This document shows, piece after piece, positions 52,424-62,093 of a stretch of 64,000 nucleotides of DNA; position 1 is the stretch's first letter; every line of letters begins with the position of its first letter. The stretch covers positions 1-64,000 of the forward strand of contig NZ_LR130575.1 in the NCBI RefSeq assembly GCF_900625025.1. The letters are read 5' to 3'. The notes beneath the pieces were generated by a model, which saw only the letters and a list, made by a program, of their open reading frames with translations, was not told where the DNA came from and searched no databases. A program made the position numbers and the translations under genes. This DNA comes from Lachnoclostridium sp. Marseille-P6806. GTDB taxonomy: Bacteria > Bacillota > Clostridia > Lachnospirales > Lachnospiraceae.

Positions 52424-52868
52424 AAAGACGGAGCGGCGCGACGCCGGCTTTTCCCTGATGGAGCTCATGGTGACCGTGCTTCTCGTATCGCTCCTTGCCC
52501 TGACGGTCGGAGGCGGCGTGACGGTGGTGCAGAGGGCCTACCGTGCGGTGACGCTGCGGGCGAATGCGCAGACGCTGCTCTCCTCGACTATCACCGCCAT
52601 GCAGGAGAAGCTCCGCTATGCGGATGTGAAAGCGGGCAGGGACAGTCTCTCGAACGATCCGGAGAAAGGAATCTGCATTGACGGGATCCCGGTTGTCACC
52701 GAGGCGACCAGCGGAAAGGAATTTGTGACCGCCTATACGGGCGAGCCGCAGACCGACGAGGCTGCCGGCACGCTGACCGTGGAGATCCGGGTGAGCGAGA
52801 AAGAAAGCGGCGAGTCTGCCGCCGGCCCGGTGCAGCTGACGATCCGTTCGCTGCAGCCGGTTCGCTGA
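52410..52868 (+). CDS. Minor pilin (GspJ/PilW-like)
   Basis: 152 residues. Leader ending DAG (Gly13), mature start FSLMELMVTVLLVSLLALTVGGGV with Glu at +5. The stretch VVQRAYRAVTLRANAQTLLSSTITAMQEKLRYAD is typical of the GspJ/PilW group. It overlaps the preceding minor pilin by 14 bases. The giant pilin gene follows after a 126-base gap with a small tandem repeat. Confidence 0.85.
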   Translation: MRADKKTERRDAGFSLMELMVTVLLVSLLALTVGGGVTVVQRAYRAVTLRANAQTLLSSTITAMQEKLRYADVKAGRDSLSNDPEKGICIDGIPVVTEATSGKEFVTAYTGEPQTDEAAGTLTVEIRVSEKESGESAAGPVQLTIRSLQPVR

Positions 52869-52889
52869 GACCTGCGCGGCCCGGGCGCA

Positions 52890-52967
52890 GAAAAAACACC
52901 GGGAATAGAAAAAACATCGGGAACAGAAGCATATCAGACACAGGGAAGACACCGGGAACAGAGAAAA
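52890..52967 (+). repeat. Imperfect ~20-bp tandem repeat before the giant pilin gene
   Basis: Units of the form ACAYCGGGAAYAGAAAA recur about four times (AAACACCGGGAATAG, AAACATCGGGAACAG, a degenerate ACACAGGGAAG, ACACCGGGAACAGAG). It is purine-rich, without a stem or promoter. It may be slippage-prone DNA between the minor pilin and the adhesin gene. Confidence 0.6.
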
Positions 52968-52994
52968 CGGAAACAGGAGCTGAGGAACGAAAAG

Positions 52995-55900
52995 ATGCGG
53001 CGTATCGCAGTCGAGGAGCCGGGAGAGAGGACTCTCCGGAGCAGGAGGAACAGCAGAAAAACAGCCGGATTTACGCTGACGGAGCTTATCGTGACCGCTC
53101 TGATCATCGTGATTCTGGCGGCGATCGGCTTTGTGGCTGTCGCGCGCTATCGCCGTTCTCTGCGCATGATGGAGATGAACAGCATCGCGAAAGAGATCTT
53201 CATGGCGGCGCAGAACCATCTCCTCGCCGCAGATTCGCAGGGAATGCTGGACAAGTTCTATGAATCGACCGATGCGGACCGGCATCTCGAGGATCTGGGA
53301 ACGCCGATCGGCAACCCGGGGGTCCGCATCATCGACGGCGAGGGAAACGAGGTTGCGGACGGGACGTTCTACGCGGCGGTGTACTGCCCCGGGGAGGAGG
53401 CCCCGGCAATTCTTTCCTATATGCTGCCCTACGGCGCGGTGGATCCCACGGTGCGGGAGGACGGGAGCTATATCATCGAGTACGAGCGCACCACGGGGAC
53501 GGTTGTGGGCGTCTTCTATTCGGGCCCCAGTGAGGAGGCAGGCTTTCGTTTCCGCTTTACCGGCTATGCGGCAGACGATCTTGCGAATGCCCGCAGGGAC
53601 GACCGCTATAAAAAGCATTACGCCACCGGAGAGGCCGGGAGCGGGAAGTACATCATCGGCTACTACAACGGGAACGCGTCGATTGACAGCTCGGACAACC
53701 GCGATATCACGGTTCCGACGGAGGTCACCCGCCTGAAAGCGCCGACCATCCGCGTGGTCAATGACGAGACGCTGTATGTCGAGGTGTACGACAACAACGA
53801 CGCGGCGATGATTGCGGCCGCGGGGGCGAAGCTCCGGCTGTTTGTGAACGATGTCGCTCTGGAGGTCACGGAGGCGGGGCAGCCCTTTGTCCATGGGATC
53901 GCCGGCAAAGAGCAGGCATATCGTATCTATCTGGATGATATTACGCATCGCTGCGGGACAAATTTTGCAGCGCTGTTCGCCGGCCGCATCGCGCCGGGAG
54001 AGGATCTTGTCATCCGGGCGCAGAGTTACAGCAATACGGTTCTTTCCGATCTGCCGGAATCGGCGGCGGTCACGACGAACAGTCTGTTCGGAAGCCTTGC
54101 CGGAGGGAGCGCGGCGATCTCGAACTTCCGGCATCTGGAAAATCTCGACCGGGAGATCTCGGGGATGGACGACCGGCAGATCGAGGCCGTGCTGACCCGC
54201 GACCTCACATGGGGAGACGACACGATTTTTGCCGGAACGGAGAGCGCAGAGACGCTGTTCAGACGGACCGCGGAGGGAACGTATCTCTATGGCTGCGGCG
54301 GGACCCGCTATGCGGCGAACCGCTTCCGCAGCATCGACAATGCCTCGCTTGCGGTGTTTGACGGGGACGGTCACACGATCCGGGGCATTACGCCGGACGG
54401 GGGCGGTCTGTTCCGTGATCTTCATGACATGACGGTGTCGGAGCTGTCGCTCCGGGGCCTTATCGTCACGTCGGACGGCAGCGCGGGCGCACTGGCGGCG
54501 TCGGCCTCCGGGGCAGCCTCGGCGGCGGGGGTGTATGTGTACGATGCGGCGGTGAGCGGGAGCACAGCCGGAGGTCTTGTCGGGACGGTGTCCGGCTCCG
54601 GGGTCCGGTTTTCCAATGTGCTGGTGCGCGAGGAGACGGAGAGCGGCAAAAAGGCGCTGTTCTCTGCAAAAGTGAACGGCTCCGCCTGCGCCGGCGGACT
54701 GGTCGGAGAAATATCCGGTTCGCTCCGCGCGGCAGGCGCGGGGGCTGCGGTCTATGTCGACGGAGGAAATGGCGAAGCGGGCGGCTTTGTCGGAAGAATC
54801 GGCGGCAGTGCCGAGCTTGTCGGATGCTATGCAGGAGGACATACCAGAGATAAAAAGTATCAGGCGACCGCAGACGCGTCGGATGCGGGCCGGTGGAATG
54901 TCAGCTCCTCCGGTACGGCGGGCGGCTTTGCAGGGAGCGTGGAGGGCGCGGCGTCCTTTACGGCTTCCTATTCGACGTGCTCGGTCAGCGGCGGCACGGC
55001 GGGCGGCTTTGCGGGAGCGGGAGGCGGCGCCTCCTACCGTTACTGCTACGCCGGAGGTCTGATCGACGAGACAAGGGCGGGGACGCGGGCCGGCCTGTTT
55101 GCGGGAACGCTGGGCTCCGCGTCGGTGTCGGATTCCTATTGCCTCTCGGGGATCAGCGATATGACGCAGGAGCTGTCCGGCGGGACGGATATTCCGGGCG
55201 TCAAGGAGGCCGGCCCGGAGGAAACGGCAGTGATTTCCCCGCAGCAGAATGCGGCGCATCCCTATGATCCGGCGCGCGGAAACGCGGCATATCCGCTGCG
55301 GACAGTGGCGCAGCTCTTAAAGGATGCCGGTGTGGGCGGAACAGAGCTGTCCGAGGAGCTTGACCGGCACTGCGGCGACTGGCAGTTCCCGGCCCTGACG
55401 GAGATCGCGTTCTCGGTGCGGAATGAAGAGAAGCTCTCGGCAGAGATCGTGTTCCCCGCGGGGGACAGCGCGGCGGACGACAGCTATACGCTGTCGGTCA
55501 CGGGCAGAACGTCAGGAAAGTCCAGGCTTTTCGTCATTCGGAAAAAGACGGATGTGAACGGTCTGGAGCGCCTGTTTGTCACGGCGGAGAACACGGCGGC
55601 TGATGAGGAACACAATTTGTCCTATGCCGAGGCGGAGCAGTATGCGTTCCCGTATGCGGCGATCAGACCGTATCAGACGGCGGGTGGTGCGGCGGCAGGA
55701 GAGGCGGGAACCGCGTTCTCTCTGTATCTCGACGACGTCACCGCACCGGCGGATCCCTCGGGGCGCTATGCGGGCGGTCACTTTGCGCAGCTTTTCGGAC
55801 CGGCGGGCCTGCTTGCCGGGGAGGAGATCGAGGTTCGTGCCGCCCGGGGAGAAAAGACGCTTCCGGCGATGCTCCGGCAGAACGAGGAGGGGAAAACGGT

Positions 55901-58900
55901 CTTTACGGTGAGCAGCCTCTTCGGGGACGGGAGCAATCACGCGCCGGATGGGCTCGGAACGGCATATATGGACAATGCAAGGCACCTCCAGAATCTTGAC
56001 CCGGCGGTGTCGGGCATCGCGGTATTCGCCTCGGAGAGCAGCGGTGCGCTGCGCGTGGAAAAGGCGCAGCAGAGGCAGGATATCGACTGGGCGGATTTTA
56101 CCGCGAGGCTCGCTGCGGTCAATGCGCTCGAATTTGCGCCGTTTGCGGCGGCCGATCCCGCGATTTCCGCGGGGGCCGTGATGCTCCGGGCTGTGAGCGC
56201 AGGGAGCGGTGAGCTCACGGAGGAGGGCGCGTTTTACGGAATTGAAAACACCGGACTTTCGGAGTACGACGGGCAGAAGCACCGCTTTGTCAATGCCGTG
56301 ATTCGGCAGGGAAAGAGCGGGGAGACGGCCTCCGGCATGTTCCGCCGGGCGTCGGGGCCCTCGCTCTCCGTCCGCCGTCTTGTGATCGAGAATGCCGATG
56401 TGGATGGCGCGGATGCCGGCGCGCTGGCGGGCGCGGTGGAGGTCGGAGGCTGTCTGACGGCGGAGAATGTCATGGTCACGGGGAGCCGGATTACCGGCTC
56501 CGGGAATGCGGGCGGCCTCATCGGCGTTTCCCTTGGGGACAGCGCTCTCACAGGAACGGCGTTTTTTGACCGTTCGGCGGACAGTTCCGTTCAGACGGAC
56601 TCGGTGCCTGCCGTCACGGGCGCACAGAGCGCCGGCGGGATCGCGGGGAGCGTCGCGGGCGGACGCTTTGTGCTGGACAGGGCTCTTGCGGCCTCGGCGT
56701 CCGGACAGATCGCCTCCGGCTCGGCGGACGCAGGCGGTCTCATCGGCTCCGTCACGGGCGCGGCGGAGCTCCGCGCCGTCTCGGCGGGGAGTGCGGTGCA
56801 TGTCGCGGCCGCGGGATCGGCGGGTGGTCTTATCGGACGTCTTGCCGCCTCGGGCAAGGCGGAGATTGCAGATTCCTATGCGTCCGGATACACGAGGGAG
56901 GGCGATTATCCGAAAGGAAGCGCCTCGGTGGCGGGCGGCGGTTATACCGGCGGCCTCATTGGCCTGCTTTCCTCCCCGGCGGCGATTTCCGGCAGCTTTT
57001 CCACGGCGGCGGTGCGGGCGGCAGACCAGGGCGCGGGCGGCTTCCTCGGCGGAATGACCGGCGGCAGCGCCGAGCTTACGGGGTGCTACGCTACGGGAAC
57101 CGTGAGCGCGGCGGGGGGAGATATCGGTTCCTTTGCCGGGACGCTGAACGGGAGTGTCAGCTTCTCGGACTGCTCGGTCATGCCCCTGATCAATGACCGG
57201 ACCATGGCGCTGATCGGGAGCAATCCGGGGAACCGTCAGGTGACGGAGCGCTTTGCCTACGGAAACGCCGCAGTCCTTACGCATAAGTGGGACGCGGATC
57301 ATCCGGACGGGAATTATCCCTTTGCTATCGGCACGGTCTCGCCGCTTCCGCAGGATAGCGGAAGCGTGGCGTTTTACGGAGACTGGCCGCAGAGCGCGAT
57401 CAAAGAGATCAACAGCTATAAGGTGGAGTTTCGGGACCGCAGAGCCGGAGCGGAGGAAAAGCTCTTCAAGGGCAGAAATTCAGACCAGAGCATCCAGTAT
57501 GTCCAGCAGGGCCGGAGCGTTGTCGCCATCCCCCGCTGCAAGGAGAATCCGGTCTATGATCTTCTCGGCTGGACATGGAGCTTTGTCTATAAGGGCGAAC
57601 GCTACACCGGCGTGTTCCGTTATCTGGACGAGGGAAAAGATTATACCAGCGATCAGGGCGTGTACAGCTTCTACAAGGGGGATCAGGAGGATGAGGACAA
57701 AAAGCTCGATCCCGTGCCCGACTGGGTCAGCAGTCCCGAACAGGTATACAGCGATCTTACGGTGTACACGATTTATTCCGCAAAGCCCAATCATTACGTG
57801 ACATATAAGCTGCGCCGGACGAAAGCGGACGGAACGGACGAGCCGGACAGGGTTCTGCTCCGCGCGCGGGCCACGGACGGCGGCACGGTCGAGACGCCGA
57901 AGACGGTGAGCTACGGCGGCTTTAAGTTCCTCGGCTGGTTCCATGCGGATGCGGTGACGCCCTATGCGGACGGACTGATCCCTCCGGAGGGCGGTCCCGT
58001 GAGCTACGGCGACGCCGGCGTCATCAGAAAAGAGGGTGCGGACGGAGAGGACACAGTTCTCTACGCCCGGTATTCCGCAGTCACAAAGAGCCGCGTGACG
58101 GTGCATTTCCGCTATTACAACGGAGAATTTACTTCTGAGGATCTGGGGAGCGCCGTCTACCGGGATTATTCCTACGACGCGATCAATACCATTCCGTTCC
58201 GCGCGGAGCAGGCGCTTCCGTCCGGGATGAGCTATATAAAGCCGGAGCTCTATTATGTGAGAGCGGACGGGACGCTGACAAAGGATATGTCCGCGATGAA
58301 CGCCGCGGATGTGACGGGGACGGCGGTGCTGGAGGGCGTGACTGCGGCCGATCCGGGGAAGCTCAGAATCGAAATCGAGCCTCTCCGGCAGGACTATGAA
58401 TTCTATGTCGTCTACCGTGAGCAGAAGAAAGCGCATTATCACTATTATATCCGGCATGTGTTCCGGAATACCGACGGCGCCATAGAAGCGCCTCTTCCTG
58501 CGGGCGCGGCGGGGGTGGACACTGACGCGGCGGTTCTGCCGTATTCTGTCAGCGAGGCGGATACTGCCGTCTATACGAGCGGTCCCTATGAGGGAACGGC
58601 CGGACAGGTGGAAATTAAGGCGCTGACGGATACTCCGGGCTTCACGGCGGAGAGCGGGGACCAGCAGCGCGTGCTCTCCTCGGAAAATCAGATCATGACG
58701 ATCTATTACAGCCGCAACCGCTACTGGCTGAGCTACAATCTGGCGGGCGGAGCGAAGAAAACCACCAAGGAGAGCTACGTCGAGCCGCAGAGCTTTGCGT
58801 ACGGAGAGCCTGTCGTCACGGCGGGCGCCGGGCAGAATATCACCGGAGAGGAGATCGAGAGAGCGGGCTATGCGGCGGGAGATCCGCGCTGGAGCTTCTA

Positions 58901-61900
58901 TGAGGACGCCGTTTACGAGGAGATCCGCGACGCATACCGGACGGCGGTGACGGAGGCCAGAAATAATCCGGACATCGAATATCTTGCCGGGGATTACAAC
59001 ATTCTCGACTATACGGCGGGCAAGCGCGTCTTTGCGCAGTCCGGCGCTGTGTTTACCATGCCTGCGGAGGACCTGTGCGCGATTCATGGCTGGACGATGA
59101 ATGCCATTACCGTCCGCATTGAGATACAGAAGCAGAGGGTCAGCGACCGCTGGGATACGGCGAGCGAGAACCGCAGCTATGAATTTGATACTACGCTCGC
59201 CCAGACCATCACCCTGAGCGGCGCGGAGATCAGCGCGCTCCAGAGCCAGAACCGGAGGGTGCCCGAGCTCACGGCGGCCGGGGTGAACAGCGAGGGCAAA
59301 ACGGTCTACCGCATCGGCTCCGTGACGCTGCCGTCCTACCTCCATTTTGCGGTCAATACGGATAATTACCAAAAGCGCAATCAGCACAGGCTCCAGAACG
59401 GCTCGGTCATTGTCGTGTACTACGACCGGGATGTCATGGAATTCCGCTTCAATTACCAGAACGGCCATCAGCCCCTCTCGACTCCGCTCGCGCATACGGC
59501 GGCGGACGGGAGCGTTTCCTACCCGGTATACGGGACGCATGCGTGGTGGCAGAAGCCGGACGGAAGCTGGGTTTTCGGAACCGGAACGCTGGTGCAGGCG
59601 GGGAGCGATACGGGATGGAGAATCATTTACTACAATGAATATCGTGCGGCGTATTCCGCATGGCAGAATGGCGATCCCTCCTACCGGTATTCGGGAGGTG
59701 TGATCTACCATGATCTTGGCGGCGGAGTGACGGAGATGTTCCGCTCCTCGTGGCGTCAGTATTATAAGCGCGTCGTGACAGAGGAGCGCTATGAATATGA
59801 GGAGTTCTTTGCCGGGGATGCGGAGCAGCCGGTGCATGGAACGCACGACTGGTACTGGACCGGCGCCGGCTACGTGTTTGCGGGTCGTCATTCTCTCAAT
59901 TCCATTAAGGGCCTGTATCAGGCCCCGTTCCCCGCGGACTTCGTCTGGCCGGGAAATTACCGCTGGACGGTATACCCGGGAGGCGTGAAAGGCGCGTCCG
60001 GCAGTTCCGGACTCTCCGTCCTCACGAATTTCGAGTTCGACCAGAAGTATTTTGACAGGAATGCGCCGAACCGTTTGAATATTTATGAGGAGAACAGCGC
60101 CCTGACATCCGGCAGAAGACTGTCGTTCCATACGGAGCGGATAGAGGCCGGCGTTCCGGCAGACCGGAGGCTGAACGATCCGGCCTCGTATCAGACGGCG
60201 TATTCGTACTACACAACGGGCAGCACGTTCACGCTGTCCAATAAATATCCGGGGTATACGCTCTATGCCTATACGCAGGGCAACGCGGGGATTTCTCCGA
60301 ACGTAACGGTCAGCACCGGCGCATCGGGGACGGAGAGCTTCTATCCGTCGGATATTTCCATCTGGGATACGCATCTCTATTACATCCGCAGAAGCTACGC
60401 CATCCGGCTGAACAATGTGAGCTATGGCGGCGCGGATTATTACGAGGACATTCATCTGTACGGCGAGCGCGTCACGAGGCTTCCCGTGCCGGACGAGCTC
60501 TCCATCGGCAGACCGGGAAATATTGAGGCGGGCTACGTCTTCCGAGGCTGGTATTCTTCGAGAGATTTCTCCTCGGAGAAGAATCGCGTGACGGATGAGA
60601 GCGGGCATGTGATTACGGCGGAGGGATATTATGAGATCCCGGCGAGCAATCAGCAGCTCTTTGCGTACTGGGCGCCTCCGGACTGTACCATTGTGCGCTG
60701 GGGCATGGATCCGACGGGGAGCGTCATGGCCGTTACGCCGGCGAACACGGATCGCAGTGTGACCGTGAAGTACACGGAATACGCGCCGGAGGACCCGCCG
60801 GCGGCGGCCGGCTTCCGCTTTGAGGGCTGGTACCGGAACTACGATCCGGCGACCGGAAGCTATGCCGATCCGTATCCTGGAGGCGTCGTCTCGGAGGATC
60901 TCACGCTGTACGCGAAATGGAGTTCTACGGTGGACGTGGAATACACGATCTGCTGTTATGACGTGGAGGACGCCGAGGATCCCTCCGCCGCGCCGATCGC
61001 GGTCTTCACGCGGATCAACTGGAACGGCGCGTGGCAGACGATCGGAAACGGGCAGGTCGGAACGGTGACGGCCCCGGTTGGGAGCGCGGCGAACGATGAA
61101 TACAAAAAGCTGGTCGGCTATTACCCGGCTGTGCTTGAAAAGGAGGTTCTGGGAACGCCGGGCATGACGGTCGCTTTCTACTATACAAAGGCCAGCTCGT
61201 GGAGCTATGCGGTGAAGCACGTCATGCTTTCTGCCGGGCTGAATGTGGACATGGGTACGGAGTTCATCATGGGCACGGAGGAGCAGGCGATTGTCATTCC
61301 GAAGAGCCTTGAGGGGCTGAAGCTCGATCACATGGCCCTTGTCAGGGCGGACGGCAGCTCGGAGCAGGTTGACGGAGTCAGCGCGGAGCTCACGGGCGCG
61401 ACGGACAACGGGGCGGTGCTCTGGATCTATTATGCGGCCGACTTCTCGATCTTTTCGGTCGGAGGACAGGGCTCCGTCTACACAGGGCAGCCGGTTGCGG
61501 CCGAGGCGGACGATTTCCTTGCCCTGAACGGGACAGCTTTCGATGCGGCGGGGCAGTATGAGATCAGAACGGCTCTTGCCTATATCGACGGAGCGGGAAA
61601 TGTTCTGACATCGCCTCCGGTGAACGCGGGTAATTATACCGTCAAGGCCGTCGCCTCGCTCTATGATATGGCGGCGGACAGCAACGCGGTCATCTGGGAG
61701 AACGTATATCCCTCCTATATCAATATCTATCCGAGAGAGGTCTATATCCGCTCGGCGGACGGGTATAAGGGAGATACCAAGGAACAGATTCAGACGGTCA
61801 TTGTGAGCAAAACCGCGGACGGCGGTCCGGAGCCGGATATTTTTGCCGGAACGGAGAATGTCCGCTGTACTTTCTACATCGACAGCATGGATCAGGTTGA

Positions 61901-62009
61901 CAAGGAGATGCCGAACGCGTTTGCCTATGAGCTGACGGGCGGGGCGCGTCCCGAGAATTACAGCATCAGCGTGAAATTCGGGACGCTGTATCCGACGCCT
62001 GCGCCGTAA
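52995..62009 (+). CDS. Giant 3004-residue prepilin-like adhesin
   Basis: The N-terminus is a true class III prepilin: 25-residue basic leader ending TAG, then FTLTELIVTALIIVILAAIGF with Glu at +5, and a pilin-like helix to ~residue 70. Two large related modules follow (about 245-800 and 800-1420). Each carries a YxIYLDDIT/LYLDDVT segment, SLFG, RHLENLD or RHLQNLD, and then many GLUG-type repeats (GGLVGEISG, GGFVGRIGG, CYAGGHT). Beyond ~1640 are InlB/Flg_new-like units (FLGWFHAD, FRGWYSS, FEGWYRN) and a MucBP-like stretch near 1810-1920. Two GTHxWW/GTHDWYW segments follow (~2165 and 2280). The end (~2818-3004) is MBG-like (NAGNYTVKAVAS). There is no LPXTG and no C-terminal membrane helix, so anchoring must be through the pilus. 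GAGG lies ~10 bases before the ATG. Confidence 0.88.
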   Translation: MRRIAVEEPGERTLRSRRNSRKTAGFTLTELIVTALIIVILAAIGFVAVARYRRSLRMMEMNSIAKEIFMAAQNHLLAADSQGMLDKFYESTDADRHLEDLGTPIGNPGVRIIDGEGNEVADGTFYAAVYCPGEEAPAILSYMLPYGAVDPTVREDGSYIIEYERTTGTVVGVFYSGPSEEAGFRFRFTGYAADDLANARRDDRYKKHYATGEAGSGKYIIGYYNGNASIDSSDNRDITVPTEVTRLKAPTIRVVNDETLYVEVYDNNDAAMIAAAGAKLRLFVNDVALEVTEAGQPFVHGIAGKEQAYRIYLDDITHRCGTNFAALFAGRIAPGEDLVIRAQSYSNTVLSDLPESAAVTTNSLFGSLAGGSAAISNFRHLENLDREISGMDDRQIEAVLTRDLTWGDDTIFAGTESAETLFRRTAEGTYLYGCGGTRYAANRFRSIDNASLAVFDGDGHTIRGITPDGGGLFRDLHDMTVSELSLRGLIVTSDGSAGALAASASGAASAAGVYVYDAAVSGSTAGGLVGTVSGSGVRFSNVLVREETESGKKALFSAKVNGSACAGGLVGEISGSLRAAGAGAAVYVDGGNGEAGGFVGRIGGSAELVGCYAGGHTRDKKYQATADASDAGRWNVSSSGTAGGFAGSVEGAASFTASYSTCSVSGGTAGGFAGAGGGASYRYCYAGGLIDETRAGTRAGLFAGTLGSASVSDSYCLSGISDMTQELSGGTDIPGVKEAGPEETAVISPQQNAAHPYDPARGNAAYPLRTVAQLLKDAGVGGTELSEELDRHCGDWQFPALTEIAFSVRNEEKLSAEIVFPAGDSAADDSYTLSVTGRTSGKSRLFVIRKKTDVNGLERLFVTAENTAADEEHNLSYAEAEQYAFPYAAIRPYQTAGGAAAGEAGTAFSLYLDDVTAPADPSGRYAGGHFAQLFGPAGLLAGEEIEVRAARGEKTLPAMLRQNEEGKTVFTVSSLFGDGSNHAPDGLGTAYMDNARHLQNLDPAVSGIAVFASESSGALRVEKAQQRQDIDWADFTARLAAVNALEFAPFAAADPAISAGAVMLRAVSAGSGELTEEGAFYGIENTGLSEYDGQKHRFVNAVIRQGKSGETASGMFRRASGPSLSVRRLVIENADVDGADAGALAGAVEVGGCLTAENVMVTGSRITGSGNAGGLIGVSLGDSALTGTAFFDRSADSSVQTDSVPAVTGAQSAGGIAGSVAGGRFVLDRALAASASGQIASGSADAGGLIGSVTGAAELRAVSAGSAVHVAAAGSAGGLIGRLAASGKAEIADSYASGYTREGDYPKGSASVAGGGYTGGLIGLLSSPAAISGSFSTAAVRAADQGAGGFLGGMTGGSAELTGCYATGTVSAAGGDIGSFAGTLNGSVSFSDCSVMPLINDRTMALIGSNPGNRQVTERFAYGNAAVLTHKWDADHPDGNYPFAIGTVSPLPQDSGSVAFYGDWPQSAIKEINSYKVEFRDRRAGAEEKLFKGRNSDQSIQYVQQGRSVVAIPRCKENPVYDLLGWTWSFVYKGERYTGVFRYLDEGKDYTSDQGVYSFYKGDQEDEDKKLDPVPDWVSSPEQVYSDLTVYTIYSAKPNHYVTYKLRRTKADGTDEPDRVLLRARATDGGTVETPKTVSYGGFKFLGWFHADAVTPYADGLIPPEGGPVSYGDAGVIRKEGADGEDTVLYARYSAVTKSRVTVHFRYYNGEFTSEDLGSAVYRDYSYDAINTIPFRAEQALPSGMSYIKPELYYVRADGTLTKDMSAMNAADVTGTAVLEGVTAADPGKLRIEIEPLRQDYEFYVVYREQKKAHYHYYIRHVFRNTDGAIEAPLPAGAAGVDTDAAVLPYSVSEADTAVYTSGPYEGTAGQVEIKALTDTPGFTAESGDQQRVLSSENQIMTIYYSRNRYWLSYNLAGGAKKTTKESYVEPQSFAYGEPVVTAGAGQNITGEEIERAGYAAGDPRWSFYEDAVYEEIRDAYRTAVTEARNNPDIEYLAGDYNILDYTAGKRVFAQSGAVFTMPAEDLCAIHGWTMNAITVRIEIQKQRVSDRWDTASENRSYEFDTTLAQTITLSGAEISALQSQNRRVPELTAAGVNSEGKTVYRIGSVTLPSYLHFAVNTDNYQKRNQHRLQNGSVIVVYYDRDVMEFRFNYQNGHQPLSTPLAHTAADGSVSYPVYGTHAWWQKPDGSWVFGTGTLVQAGSDTGWRIIYYNEYRAAYSAWQNGDPSYRYSGGVIYHDLGGGVTEMFRSSWRQYYKRVVTEERYEYEEFFAGDAEQPVHGTHDWYWTGAGYVFAGRHSLNSIKGLYQAPFPADFVWPGNYRWTVYPGGVKGASGSSGLSVLTNFEFDQKYFDRNAPNRLNIYEENSALTSGRRLSFHTERIEAGVPADRRLNDPASYQTAYSYYTTGSTFTLSNKYPGYTLYAYTQGNAGISPNVTVSTGASGTESFYPSDISIWDTHLYYIRRSYAIRLNNVSYGGADYYEDIHLYGERVTRLPVPDELSIGRPGNIEAGYVFRGWYSSRDFSSEKNRVTDESGHVITAEGYYEIPASNQQLFAYWAPPDCTIVRWGMDPTGSVMAVTPANTDRSVTVKYTEYAPEDPPAAAGFRFEGWYRNYDPATGSYADPYPGGVVSEDLTLYAKWSSTVDVEYTICCYDVEDAEDPSAAPIAVFTRINWNGAWQTIGNGQVGTVTAPVGSAANDEYKKLVGYYPAVLEKEVLGTPGMTVAFYYTKASSWSYAVKHVMLSAGLNVDMGTEFIMGTEEQAIVIPKSLEGLKLDHMALVRADGSSEQVDGVSAELTGATDNGAVLWIYYAADFSIFSVGGQGSVYTGQPVAAEADDFLALNGTAFDAAGQYEIRTALAYIDGAGNVLTSPPVNAGNYTVKAVASLYDMAADSNAVIWENVYPSYINIYPREVYIRSADGYKGDTKEQIQTVIVSKTADGGPEPDIFAGTENVRCTFYIDSMDQVDKEMPNAFAYELTGGARPENYSISVKFGTLYPTPAP

Positions 62010-62064
62010 GTTCACGACGATGTTCGCTACGACGTTCGCGACGCCGCAAGATTGCAGTTTTTCT

Positions 62065-62093
62065 TTGACGGCCCGCCGTCTATATGCTAAAAT
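62065..62093 (+). promoter_or_regulatory. Promoter of rpsB-tsf
   Basis: TTGACG (62065-62070), a 17-base spacer and TAAAAT (62088-62093), with TGC just before the -10, form a near-consensus extended promoter. A leader of ~150 bases follows up to the rpsB ATG; such leaders often carry an S2-binding autoregulatory structure, which I could not confirm here. Between the giant gene and this promoter (62010-62064) I see only two short imperfect copies of ACGACGNTGTTCGC-like sequence and no T-run terminator. Confidence 0.85.

Noticed and set aside
52353-55259. Long minus-strand frame (about 968 codons) opposite the minor pilin and adhesin start
   Set aside because: Shadow frame; it crosses the well-supported start of the giant pilin and two minor pilins.
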